Shown one piece after another: positions 37,819 through 46,213 of a stretch of 64,000 nt of DNA. The position numbers and the translations under genes are program-made. The first letter of the stretch is position 1, and each line of letters opens with the position of its first letter. A model generated the notes under the pieces. It was not told the origin of the DNA, did not search any database, and saw only the letters and a list, made by a program, of their open reading frames with translations. This DNA comes from Streptomyces parvus (GTDB lineage: Bacteria > Actinomycetota > Actinomycetes > Streptomycetales > Streptomycetaceae), in the NCBI RefSeq assembly GCF_014648875.1, contig NZ_BMRY01000003.1, forward strand, positions 698,976 to 762,975, read 5' to 3'.

Positions 37819-38097
37819 GAATGGCAACTTTTTCTGTCGGACTGCAAATGGACTGCAAGAACCCTAAGCATCTCTATCCGGCCCGGACGTGCGCGCATTG
37901 ATTTTTTCGAATTAACTTCGGCGAATTGGCTGAATATATCGATCGAGTTGAGCAAACTTGTCTATCGAAATCTTCGCTACAGCCTTCTGCGACCAGGCCC
38001 GGCACGGCCATGCTGGCCTCGTTCGCCGCTCAGGCATGCGCATATCGGACCGTGCAGCACTGATGGCTGGGCGTCTGAAAGCTACCGAGGGGAACCG
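37819..38097. promoter_or_regulatory. Divergent promoter region, P450 and O-methyltransferase
   Basis: This 279-base gap is markedly AT-richer than its surroundings. It contains a direct repeat (GACTGCAA, twice), a run of T, GAATTAACT at 37909-37917 and GAATATATCGATCGA at 37932-37946. The last resembles the motif upstream of the second thioesterase gene. GAGGGGA precedes the methyltransferase ATG. Divergent promoters are expected here. Confidence 0.55.
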
Positions 38098-39096
38098 ATG
38101 CCTTCCAGCAGTCTCGACCGAGCCATGTTCGGGTTGTTCTCGACACATGCTCTGCATCTGGCCGACAAGCACGGTGTCTTCGCCCGGCTGCTGGCCGAAG
38201 GCCCGGCCACCCCGGCGTCCGTCGCCGCCGCCCGGGGGATCGACGAGGAGACCCTGGAGCGGCTTCTGCTGGTCCTGGCGTCGGTGTCGGTGGTCGAACG
38301 GGGCGCCGACGGCACGTACCGCGTCGCGGAGGGGCTCGGCCCCTTCCTCGACACCGAAAGCCCCCGCTACATCGGCGACTTCGTGCGTCACCTGGTCACG
38401 AACACGACGGGGCAGCTGGACCGGCTCGACGACTACCTGACACGCGGCAAGGCCGTCGCGGACGCGGGCCGGCCGACGCCGTTCGACACGATCTACCGGG
38501 ACGAGCAGGCCACCCGCGAGTTCCTCGACGCCATGTGGAACCTGAGCTTCGGGGTGTCCGAGGAACTGGTACGGCTCGCCGGACTCGACGACGTCCGGCA
38601 ACTGGTGGACGTGGGCGGTGCCAGCGGCGCGTTCGCGGTGGCGGCACTGACCCGGTACCCGGAACTGAACGTCACGGTCTTCGATCTCCCGGAGGTCGGC
38701 CCCTTCCTGGAGCAGACCCGGGGGGAGCAGGGTCTCGACGACCGCCTCGCCTTCGCCGGCGGCGACTTCTTCCGCGACCCGCTGCCCGCGGCGGACTGTC
38801 TCTCCTTCGGCTACATCCTCTCCGACTGGGACGACAAGACCTGCGTCGATCTGCTCCGCAAGGCGTACGACGCCTGCGCCGACGGAGGCCGAGTCCTGCT
38901 GATGGAGCGTCTCTTCGACGAGGACGGCGGCCCGTTGGCGACGGCGGTGATGAACCTCTCCATGCATGTGGAGACCGAGGGACGGCACCGCACGGCGGCC
39001 GAGTACGAGGGACTGCTGCGGGAAGCCGGCTTCGCGGACTGCTCCGTGCACCGCTCCACCTGGGACAAGCACCTGGTCGTCGGGAGGAAGGCATGA
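38098..39096 (+). CDS. SAM-dependent O-methyltransferase (family 2, TcmN/hydroxyindole type)
   Basis: ATG with GAGGGGA 5 bases upstream, about 332 residues. The N-terminal part is the helical dimerization/winged-helix domain of this family (LFSTHALHLADKHGVF). The C-terminal Rossmann part has the SAM loop DVGGASGAF, the acidic FDLPEV, GGDFF and LSDWDD, as in small-molecule O-methyltransferases. It likely methylates a hydroxyl on an aromatic residue or on the acyl group. Its stop overlaps the start of the dioxygenase-family gene by ATGA, so the two are translationally coupled and may act in sequence. Confidence 0.92.
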   Translation: MPSSSLDRAMFGLFSTHALHLADKHGVFARLLAEGPATPASVAAARGIDEETLERLLLVLASVSVVERGADGTYRVAEGLGPFLDTESPRYIGDFVRHLVTNTTGQLDRLDDYLTRGKAVADAGRPTPFDTIYRDEQATREFLDAMWNLSFGVSEELVRLAGLDDVRQLVDVGGASGAFAVAALTRYPELNVTVFDLPEVGPFLEQTRGEQGLDDRLAFAGGDFFRDPLPAADCLSFGYILSDWDDKTCVDLLRKAYDACADGGRVLLMERLFDEDGGPLATAVMNLSMHVETEGRHRTAAEYEGLLREAGFADCSVHRSTWDKHLVVGRKA

Positions 39097-40262
39097 CCAC
39101 GGCGCCGGCCCTCGCCACGGAACGCTTTCTGACCGCCCAGCAGCGGGAGATCGCGCGGTTGCAGCGGATGCGCGGTCGCGCCTGCCTGGAGCCCGCGGAG
39201 GCGGACGCCCTCGCGAGCCTGCACGACTCCCTCCCCCTCGATCCGGCCGGCGCCGACGAGGCCACCGCGCTGCTGACCCGGTCGGTCAGCCGCGAGCTGG
39301 AGATACCCGAGTACTACCGCTACACCTGCCTGCACGTCTACGGCTGGTTCCTCGACTTCTTCCCCGACGACCCCGTCGCCGGGGCGCTGCTGGCTCTGCA
39401 CACCACCCTGACCGATCTGCTGGAGGTGGAGCGCGCGGCGTGGGTGGCGGGTACGGAGCCGGAGTGCGGCGACGAGCGGATCAAGCGCCTGGACCACGCG
39501 ACCGTGGCCGTCCGCGCCACCGTCGTCAACCATCTCCTCCAGGTCCGGATCGGGGACCTCGTCGACCGGGCCGCGGCCGATCCGGAGCTGGCCCGCCGCA
39601 CCGCGCTGCTGGCCGAGTGCACCCGGTTCCCGCGCTCCGACCGGCACGAGGAGAACGTCTTCCTGCGCGCGGTCCAGTGCTGCGAGACCCTGTTCTTCCT
39701 GATCCGCCGGCTCTCGGTGGAGACGACCGCGAACAAGGACGAGTTCCCGGCGCGGGCCGCCGCCCGGCTGGAGCTCGCCGTCGTCTGCGCCGGTCTGCTC
39801 AACGACGTCTTCGGCGTGCTGCGGACCATGACCCCGGAAGGCTTCATGACCTTCCGGGACTTCACCGGTGCCGCCAGCGCCGTCCAGTCGCTGAACTACC
39901 ACACGATGGAGATCTCGGTCTACGGGTACGACCCGCGCAAGGCCGAGGTGTTCAAGGCCGTGGACCACCTGGAAGTGCTCAACGACGACCGAGTCCGAGC
40001 CCACCGTCCGTTGTCGGCCTCCCTCGCCGACACGGCCGACCCGCGGCTCCGCAAGGGCTGGGCCGAGCTGGACAGGGCGCTGGCCAAATGGCGCGGCGGG
40101 CACTACCGGTTCGCCCGGACCTACCTTCCCTCGGACACGCCCGCCTCCGGCGGCACCGACGGGGCGGCCTATGTGAAGCGGTTCGTCAAGAAGGACGCCT
40201 GCGTGGCCGGCGCCGACCCCTTCGGCGGACTACCGCTCCTCTCCGGCTTCCTCTACCGATGA
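39093..40262 (+). CDS. Tryptophan 2,3-dioxygenase superfamily heme protein
   Basis: ATG inside the previous stop, with GGGAGG upstream; about 389 residues, longer than ordinary bacterial tryptophan 2,3-dioxygenase (about 280-300). Family features are MTPEGFMTFRDF followed by SAVQSLNYHTMEI (compare TDO FRDxLxPASGFQS), and near the C terminus GHYRFARTYLP with a glycine-rich GGTDGAAYVKRF (compare the heme-ligand His helix and GTGGxxGxxYL). A His in the N-terminal helix (CLHVYGWF) could be the distal base. Relatives in antibiotic clusters open the Trp indole to N-formylkynurenine or hydroxylate the indole. The long insert-bearing sequence suggests a specialised substrate such as modified or carrier-bound Trp. 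It is coupled to the O-methyltransferase. Confidence 0.75.
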   Translation: MTTAPALATERFLTAQQREIARLQRMRGRACLEPAEADALASLHDSLPLDPAGADEATALLTRSVSRELEIPEYYRYTCLHVYGWFLDFFPDDPVAGALLALHTTLTDLLEVERAAWVAGTEPECGDERIKRLDHATVAVRATVVNHLLQVRIGDLVDRAAADPELARRTALLAECTRFPRSDRHEENVFLRAVQCCETLFFLIRRLSVETTANKDEFPARAAARLELAVVCAGLLNDVFGVLRTMTPEGFMTFRDFTGAASAVQSLNYHTMEISVYGYDPRKAEVFKAVDHLEVLNDDRVRAHRPLSASLADTADPRLRKGWAELDRALAKWRGGHYRFARTYLPSDTPASGGTDGAAYVKRFVKKDACVAGADPFGGLPLLSGFLYR

Positions 40263-40280
40263 GAGGACCGGACGTACCGA

Positions 40281-40315
40281 CGGGACGGCCGGGCCTACCC
40301 GCGGGACGGCCGGGC
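40281..40315. repeat. Direct repeat between convergent genes
   Basis: CGGGACGGCCGGGC occurs at 40281-40294 and again at 40302-40315, 21 bases apart. It lies in the short gap between the dioxygenase-family gene and the convergent kinase gene. No clear hairpin is seen here. Confidence 0.5.
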
Positions 40316-40327
40316 GCTCATCACCTC

Positions 40328-41566
40328 TCACGCCCGCGCCGTTGTCCCGTGCAGCGGCAGGGTCGCCAGGACCCGCCAGCCGTCGTCGCCGTAGGGGCCC
40401 GCGGTGAACTCCCCGCCCAGCACGGCGACCCGCTCGGTGAGGGCCAGCAGACCCGTACCCCCGCCGGACCGGTTCCCGCCGAAGCCGGCGGGGCCGATGG
40501 CCTGTGCGCTGTTGCTGACCTCGACGACCAGGGCCCGTTCCCGGCCGTCGTCGGCGATGCGCACCGAGACGCGTACCGCCGTCGTGGACGCCGCGTGCCT
40601 CCGTACGTTGGTGAGCGCCTCCACCACCGTCCGGTGCGCGGTCTCCGCCACCTCCCGGGGCACCTCCGCGATCGCCTCGTCGGTGAGCGCGCACTCGTAG
40701 CCGACCTCGGTGTAGCCGGAGGTCGTGAACCGCTGCACCAGGTCGGCGATGTCACGCACCCCGTACGGAGCGGAACGCACGTCCCCCGCACCCGCGGACG
40801 AGCCGTCCGCACCGGAGGTGTTGAGCATCGAGACGGTGCGGTCGAGCGAGGCCAGCGCCTGGAGCCCGGCGGCCTCGATGCGTTCGAGGAGCGGCAGCAC
40901 CTGTTCGTGCCGGCCGGCGCCGCCCACCACCTGCGCGGCCTGGGCGAGCACGACGATCCCCGAGACGTCGTGCGCCACGAAGTCGTGCAGATCGGCGGCG
41001 AGTTGGGTGCGCTGCGCCTTGCGTGCCTCGTGCACCGAGCGCGTACGCCGCGAGTCCAGCGACCTCAGATAGCCGCCGACCACGGCCGCGCCCCCGCCGA
41101 CCAGCATGAACATCGCGCTCTGCCCGAGCGTCTGCGCGACGGTCGGTGGGATCTCGAGACGCAGCAGTACGGTCGACTCGCTGAGGGCCAGCGCGCCGCC
41201 CAGCGGCAACGCCCGGCGGGGCGGCTCGAAGCGCACGACCATGAAGATCATGAACAACGACACGGTGATCTCGACCAGGGCCATCAGCCCGGCGTGCCCC
41301 TCCGACCTGGAGGGGCGCCCGATCAGGGTGCCGAGCGCGGTGACCACGGCGACCGTGGCCGCCGCCGGGGCGAGCACCGGCCGCGCCTTCGGCCACCAGC
41401 CCAGCACCGTGAAGGTGACCACGACCGTCACGGCCATCGGTACGACGGTCTTCCAGCCCGCCTCGGTCCAGGTGAACACGGCCGCGAGCAGGGCGAGTAC
41501 GGACACGCCCGTGCACGCGGCCCGGGCAACCCCGGCAGGCAGGCCGCGATGTGGATTCAGGAGCAT
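40328..41566 (-). CDS. Orphan two-component sensor histidine kinase (HisKA_3 type)
   Basis: About 412 residues. The N-terminal half carries about five or six hydrophobic segments and no obvious extracellular domain. The dimerization/phosphoacceptor helix reads LAADLHDFVAHDVSG, with the H of LHDFVAHD as phosphoacceptor, as in NarL-class kinases. The C-terminal ATPase domain has the N-box EALTNVRRHA and a G-box GGGTGL. Its normal partner would be a LuxR-family response regulator, but none is adjacent. The tandem LuxR-like genes near 60-62 kb lack a receiver domain. It is divergent from the small unknown gene at 41635. Confidence 0.88.
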   Translation of the reverse strand: MLLNPHRGLPAGVARAACTGVSVLALLAAVFTWTEAGWKTVVPMAVTVVVTFTVLGWWPKARPVLAPAAATVAVVTALGTLIGRPSRSEGHAGLMALVEITVSLFMIFMVVRFEPPRRALPLGGALALSESTVLLRLEIPPTVAQTLGQSAMFMLVGGGAAVVGGYLRSLDSRRTRSVHEARKAQRTQLAADLHDFVAHDVSGIVVLAQAAQVVGGAGRHEQVLPLLERIEAAGLQALASLDRTVSMLNTSGADGSSAGAGDVRSAPYGVRDIADLVQRFTTSGYTEVGYECALTDEAIAEVPREVAETAHRTVVEALTNVRRHAASTTAVRVSVRIADDGRERALVVEVSNSAQAIGPAGFGGNRSGGGTGLLALTERVAVLGGEFTAGPYGDDGWRVLATLPLHGTTARA

Positions 41567-41634
41567 TTCCCGGAGTGTAATCAGCCGTGTGCCGCCGCGT
41601 GCGGTCCGCCCGCTGACGGATCGGAGATCATGAG

Positions 41635-42171
41635 ATGAGCACGGGTGAACGGACCGCCATGGACCGCCTTCTGCCCCACTGGCACTTCAGGGAGGTGCAC
41701 AGCCTGGCGGTCCCGGCGGACCAGGAGACGGTGATGTCCGCCGTCTACGAGGCCGTCTGGTCGGAAGCACCGATCGCACGCGCCCTGATGGCGGTGACGG
41801 GCGCGGACGTGTCGGCCGAACGGCGCATCGTCACCGACTCGCTGAGCGCCATGGGCGATGTCATCCCCTCCGGCGGCGACGAGTTCCTCTTCGCCGGTAT
41901 CCAGGCGCTGGACGACATTCCCCGGCCGGAGGGGACCACCGCCGAGCTGGTGGAGCGGTGCACGGACCCCGGGATCGTCAAGGTCGGGATGAACGTCCGG
42001 TTCGCCGGGGGAGTGCTCAGCACGGAGACCCGGGTGCTGGCCACGGACGAACGGACCCGCCGCAGGTTCCGCCCCTACTGGCTGTTCATCCGGTTCGGGA
42101 GCGGTCTCACCCGGCAGTCCATGCTGCGCGCGATCCGCGGACGGGCCCTGCGGCAGGCGGCCGCGGGCTGA
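41635..42171 (+). CDS. Hypothetical protein, 178 residues
   Basis: ATG right after the GGAGATCATGAG stretch. A soluble mixed alpha/beta sequence with WHFREVHSLAVPAD at the start and an FRPYWLFIRFGSGLTRQSML block near the end. No catalytic motif is recognised. The pattern loosely resembles SRPBCC/DUF2867-like small-molecule-binding proteins, but I cannot assign it. It is transcribed away from the kinase and converges on the thioesterase gene. Confidence 0.65.
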   Translation: MSTGERTAMDRLLPHWHFREVHSLAVPADQETVMSAVYEAVWSEAPIARALMAVTGADVSAERRIVTDSLSAMGDVIPSGGDEFLFAGIQALDDIPRPEGTTAELVERCTDPGIVKVGMNVRFAGGVLSTETRVLATDERTRRRFRPYWLFIRFGSGLTRQSMLRAIRGRALRQAAAG

Positions 42172-42187
42172 CGGGACCGCTCGTTCT

Positions 42188-42943
42188 TCAGCCGCTCCGG
42201 ACGGTGTGCAGCGCGGTCAGCCGCTCGGGCAGCCGCGCCCACACCTCCGGGGTGTAGAAGTGCCCGCCCGGCAGCCGGTCGACTGCGAACGGCCCCTTGG
42301 CCAGGGGGCGCCAGCTCTCCGCGGCCCGGGCGTCGACCACGTCCCCCTCGCCGTAGAGGACCTGCATCGGCGCGGCCACCGTCGCGCCCTCCGGGTGCCG
42401 GTAGGTGTCGACGACCCGCAGATCGGCACGGAAGACATCCACGGCCATCTGCCGCAGCTCCGGCTCGGCGAGCACCGCCGACGACGCCTGGCCGACCCCG
42501 CCCATCCAGTTCAGCAGCTCCTCGTCGCTGTCGCCCGAGGACGGTGAGATCCCGCGTGTTTCGGCCACCTGGGCCGGGGAGGCGGCCGCCGACACGATCA
42601 GGGCGCTCGGCGGCCGGTCGCCGTCGGCGCTCCTCTCCAGTCGGCGGGCGAGATCGAAGGCGACCCAGGCGCCCATGCTGTGCCCCGCCAGGAGGTAGGG
42701 CCTCTCGCCGAGGGAGCGCACGGCCGCCAGCGCGTCCCGCATGAGCTCCTCCCAGTCGGCGGCGAAGGGGACGGTGAACCGCCCTTCCCGTCCGGGATAG
42801 CAGTACAGCGCCAACTCCACGTCCGGTGGCAGCGCTTCGGCCCAGGAGCGGAAGGCTGCAGTGCCCCCGCCGGCGAAGCTGACGCACAGCAGGGTCCGTC
42901 CGGCGCGCGGACGGGGCAGGGGACGGAACAGTGACGCCGGCAT
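42188..42943 (-). CDS. Type II thioesterase (first copy)
   Basis: ATG at 42943 with GGGAG 5 bases upstream; upstream codons in the frame have no ribosome-binding site. About 251 residues. The alpha/beta-hydrolase motifs of external NRPS/PKS thioesterases are present: CVSFAGGGTAAFRSW at the N terminus, nucleophile in AGHSMGA, a catalytic Asp in YGEGDVVDAR and His in GGHFYTPE. Such enzymes remove wrong or stalled acyl groups from carrier proteins. Some relatives shuttle aminoacyl groups between carriers. It is divergent from the MbtH/PKS operon. Confidence 0.92.
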   Translation of the reverse strand: MPASLFRPLPRPRAGRTLLCVSFAGGGTAAFRSWAEALPPDVELALYCYPGREGRFTVPFAADWEELMRDALAAVRSLGERPYLLAGHSMGAWVAFDLARRLERSADGDRPPSALIVSAAASPAQVAETRGISPSSGDSDEELLNWMGGVGQASSAVLAEPELRQMAVDVFRADLRVVDTYRHPEGATVAAPMQVLYGEGDVVDARAAESWRPLAKGPFAVDRLPGGHFYTPEVWARLPERLTALHTVRSG

Positions 42944-43303
42944 CAGGACTCCCTGCGAGGGCGGTGGAGGGGGCAGTTGGACCGTATCCGCCGCCGGGGG
43001 CCCGGGACGCCGGGCCCCGAGAATTTCTTGATGACCGGAAGTGGCCCTGGGTGGCGGCCTGTGCGACGTAGGTGACCGAAGTCGGCCGGGAACGGCCCAC
43101 GAGTGCGACGAATGTCCCTTTCCTGCCCGATGTCGGCGGCAGGGAGGGGATGGCCGAAAGTCTGGCAACTCCTTATTCAATATTTCTCATTGGAATCTCT
43201 CAAACGCGCACGGAGATCACTCGCCGAGGTCTCTTGCCGCAGCGAATCCCCGGTGCTTAAGGTCGAGCCGAATTGGGCGAGAGTGCCAGGAAGGGGAGAC
43301 TCG
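42944..43303. promoter_or_regulatory. 360-base divergent intergenic region before the MbtH/PKS operon
   Basis: There is no credible gene here. The part nearer the operon is AT-rich and holds TTATTCAATATTTCTCAT at 43173-43190, which matches the site upstream of the second thioesterase at 15 of 18 positions. A strong ribosome-binding site (AAGGGGAG) precedes the MbtH ATG. This region must drive the long right-hand operon and, in the other direction, the thioesterase. Confidence 0.6.
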
Positions 43304-43522
43304 ATGGCGAATCCATTCGAGGATGACAACGCCGATTACTTCGTGCTGGTGAACGAAGAGGGGCAGTATTCGATCTGGCCCGCTTTTGCCGAGGTTCCGG
43401 CGGGCTGGAACGTGGCGCACGGCGCGGCCGGGCGGCAGGAATGCCTCGACCACGTCAACGAGCACTGGGTCGACATGCGCCCCCGCAGCCTCGTGGCCGC
43501 GATGGCCGCCGACGCTTCCTGA
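43304..43522 (+). CDS. MbtH-like protein
   Basis: 72 residues, the normal size. Family residues are present: [19 protein letters not shown], then [10 protein letters not shown] and DMRP near the C terminus. MbtH proteins bind NRPS adenylation domains and are often needed for their solubility and activity. It is the first gene of the operon that also encodes the free A-PCP protein and could serve that and the large NRPSs. Confidence 0.97.
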   Translation: MANPFEDDNADYFVLVNEEGQYSIWPAFAEVPAGWNVAHGAAGRQECLDHVNEHWVDMRPRSLVAAMAADAS

Positions 43523-43547
43523 CAAGACAACCGACTGAGGAGAGAGC

Positions 43548-43799
43548 ATGCCGACCATCACCGACGAGCGCCGCGCCACCATCAGAGAAATCATCTGCGA
43601 CATTCTCGAACTCGAGGACGACGAGGTGACCGACACCAGTCTCTTTATCGATGACCACGGTGCCGACTCGCTCCGTGCGATCGAAATCCTCGCCTCCCTG
43701 GAGAAGGAGTTCGGCATCACCATCGAGCAGTCCGAACTGAGCGAGATGGTCAACCTCGAGCGTGTGTACAAGGTCGTGGCCGAGGCCCCCGGCCGCTGA
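43548..43799 (+). CDS. Stand-alone acyl carrier protein
   Basis: 83 residues, acidic, with the phosphopantetheine attachment motif DDHGADSLRAIE (Ser in ADSL). A GAGGAG-type site precedes the ATG. It directly precedes the ketosynthase genes and is the probable carrier for chain assembly by the type II PKS. Confidence 0.96.
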   Translation: MPTITDERRATIREIICDILELEDDEVTDTSLFIDDHGADSLRAIEILASLEKEFGITIEQSELSEMVNLERVYKVVAEAPGR

Positions 43800-43835
43800 T
43801 CGGCCCCCCAGCCCGCGACTGACATGGGAGACGTG

Positions 43836-45086
43836 ATGTCCTCAACGCGCCCCGGCGCCGAATCGGGAAGACGCCGGGTAGTCCTCACCGGCTTCGGAGT
43901 CATCTCCAGTATTGGAATCGGAGCAGCCGAGTTCACCGAGAGCCTCAGGAAGGGCCGAAGCGGCGTCAGCCCGATCTCGGTGTTCGATGTCGAAGGCTTC
44001 GCCCACGGCAACGGGTGCGAGGTCAAGGGATTCGAACCGGAGCAGTGGATCACCCGCACTCCCGTGCAGGAGCTGGGGCGGGCCAGCCGGTTCGCCGTCG
44101 CGGCGGCCCGGATGGCCGTGCAGGACGCCGGCCTGGACCCCGAAGTACTCGCCGGCCAACGGGGACTCGTCTCCGTCGGCACCACGGACGGCGAGTCCTT
44201 CGAACTGGACCAGCTGGTCGCTGCCGAGCTCGCCGACGGCCCGGAGAACATGGATCCGGAGATCGTTCGGCGGGTTTCGGCGGCCAGGCTGTCCACCACC
44301 ATCGCCCAGGAGCTCGGGCTCAGCGACATCGAGGCCCCGACCATCGCGACCGCCTGCTCCGCGGGCAACTACGCGATCGGCTACGGCTTCGACGCGGTGA
44401 GTTCGGGCGAGGTCGACTTCGCCCTGTGCGGCGGCGCCGACGCCATGTGCCGCAAGACGTTCACCGGCTTCTACCGGCTGGGCACCATCGCGCCCGAGTT
44501 CTGCCAGCCCTTCGACGCCGACCGCAAGGGCATCCTCACCGGTGAGGGCGCCGGAGTGCTGGTCCTGGAGAGCCTGGAATCGGCCCTCGCCCGCAACGCC
44601 GTCATCTACGCCGAGGTGCTCGGGTACGGCCTCAACTGCGATGCGTACCACCAGGTCGCGCCGAAGGGCGACAGCGTGGCCGAGTGCATGAGGATCGCCC
44701 TGGAGAACGCCGGCGTGAAGCCGCAGGAGGTCGACCTGATCTCCGCGCACGGCACCGGGACCAAGGCCAACGACATCACCGAGGCCGGTGCGATCCGCGA
44801 GGTCTTCGCGGAGGACACCCCCCGGACCATCTCGTTGAAGTCGATGCTGGGCCACACCATGGGCGCCGCCAGCGCGCTGGGCGCCATCGCCTGCGGTCTG
44901 GCCATCACCCACGGCTTCATCCCGCCGACGATCAACCACCGCCGGACCGATCCGGAGTGCGACATCGACTGCGTACCCAACGAGGCCGTCGAAGCGGATC
45001 TGCGGATCGTGCAGAACAACGGTCTCGCGTTCGGCGGCAACAACTCGATCGTGATCCTCGGCAAGTACGAGGGCAGTGCCGCATGA
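43836..45086 (+). CDS. Ketosynthase, type II highly reducing PKS (intact Cys-His-His)
   Basis: The ATG at 43836 is preferred over 43824 because GGGAG lies 5 bases before it. About 416 residues. FabF-type fold with all catalytic residues: Cys near 174 (TACSAG), His near 305 (SAHGTGTKAND) and His near 340 (MLGHTMG). The C-terminal FGGNNSIVIL is also present. It should condense malonyl-ACP units on the free ACP. It overlaps the next ketosynthase gene by ATGA, so a heterodimer is likely, as in KS/CLF pairs. Confidence 0.95.
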   Translation: MSSTRPGAESGRRRVVLTGFGVISSIGIGAAEFTESLRKGRSGVSPISVFDVEGFAHGNGCEVKGFEPEQWITRTPVQELGRASRFAVAAARMAVQDAGLDPEVLAGQRGLVSVGTTDGESFELDQLVAAELADGPENMDPEIVRRVSAARLSTTIAQELGLSDIEAPTIATACSAGNYAIGYGFDAVSSGEVDFALCGGADAMCRKTFTGFYRLGTIAPEFCQPFDADRKGILTGEGAGVLVLESLESALARNAVIYAEVLGYGLNCDAYHQVAPKGDSVAECMRIALENAGVKPQEVDLISAHGTGTKANDITEAGAIREVFAEDTPRTISLKSMLGHTMGAASALGAIACGLAITHGFIPPTINHRRTDPECDIDCVPNEAVEADLRIVQNNGLAFGGNNSIVILGKYEGSAA

Positions 45087-46213
45087 CCTACCCCATCACC
45101 GGCGCCGGTGCCGTCGCCAGTATCGGCGGCGACCTCGACGAGGTCTTCCGTTCCCTGTGCGAGGGCCGCAGCGGACTCGCGCCGCTGCGGGCCTTCGACC
45201 GGGCGCAGTTCAACGCGCAGCAGCTGTTCGAGATCGACGACCGGCCCGCCGAGGGGCTCGACGAGCCGGGCCGGGCCACCCGCTTCCTGCTCGAAGCCGT
45301 ACGGCAGGCCGCGGCGGACGCGGGGCTGCCCGAGGACCTGGCCGGCATACCGGTGCTGGTCGGCACCGGCCTGCGCGAGCTGCGCTCCCTGGAGCTGTGG
45401 TGGCGCGACGGCGTCCCCTTCGGGGCCGATGAGCTGCACTTCGAGAACGCGCTGCGCAGCCGGTTCGGCGCCGTCGACACCCACACCTTCGCCGGCGCCT
45501 GTTCGGCCTCGCTGTACGCCCTGGCCCTCGCCTGGGACCTCCTGGAGCAGGGCGAGGCCGAGACCGTGATCGTGGCCGGCTGCGACGTGGTCACCGAGAG
45601 CATGTTCGGGCAGGCCGACCGCGTCCAGTTCGACCCGCCCTCGTCGGTACGCCCCTTCGACACGGGGCGGCAGGGCACCATCCTCGGTGAGGGAGCCGCC
45701 GCCGTCGTGCTCGGCCGTGTTCCGGCCGAGGGCCGCCGGCCGCGCGGCTGGCTGCGCTCCGTCGCCGTCAACTGCGACGCCCACCACCAGACCGCGCCCG
45801 ACGCGGCGGGCGTCCGGGCAGCCGTCCGGCAGGCCCAGGACCGGGCGGCGGTCACCCCGGAGGAGATCGACCTCGTGCTCCTGCACGCCACCGGCACGCC
45901 GCTCAACGACCGGACGGAAGCCACGGTGACCGCCGAGGTGTTCGCCGAGGCCCGTCCGGCGCTGACCGGGGTGAAATCCCTGACCGGCCACACATCCGGC
46001 TCGGCGGGCCTGCTCAGCCTGATCGTCGCCCTGCGCTCCCTGGAGACGGGCATCGTGCCTCCCATCGCCGGGCTCACCGACCCGCTTTCGGAGGGCGCCG
46101 GGCTGAACCTGGTGTCCGGCGGCCCGCTGACCGGGCCGCTGCGCACGGCCCAGGTCAACAGTTTCGGCTTCGGCGGCGTGAACGCCGTCGCGATCGTGGC
46201 GGGGGCGGCATGA
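45083..46213 (+). CDS. Second ketosynthase of the type II PKS (Cys retained)
   Basis: About 376 residues. The position right after the first KS is that of a chain-length factor, but the active-site elements are all there: Cys near 140 (AGACSAS), His near 268 (LLHATGTPLND) and His near 303 (TGHTSGS). Classical chain-length factors have Gln instead of Cys. It may therefore be a second condensing enzyme, or may pair with the Cys-less KS-like protein encoded next. It overlaps both neighbours. Confidence 0.9.
   Translation: MTYPITGAGAVASIGGDLDEVFRSLCEGRSGLAPLRAFDRAQFNAQQLFEIDDRPAEGLDEPGRATRFLLEAVRQAAADAGLPEDLAGIPVLVGTGLRELRSLELWWRDGVPFGADELHFENALRSRFGAVDTHTFAGACSASLYALALAWDLLEQGEAETVIVAGCDVVTESMFGQADRVQFDPPSSVRPFDTGRQGTILGEGAAAVVLGRVPAEGRRPRGWLRSVAVNCDAHHQTAPDAAGVRAAVRQAQDRAAVTPEEIDLVLLHATGTPLNDRTEATVTAEVFAEARPALTGVKSLTGHTSGSAGLLSLIVALRSLETGIVPPIAGLTDPLSEGAGLNLVSGGPLTGPLRTAQVNSFGFGGVNAVAIVAGAA

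Noticed and set aside
45083..46213. Calling this gene a classical chain-length factor
   Set aside because: It keeps the active-site Cys (AGACSAS) and both His motifs, so a CLF label by position alone would be wrong.
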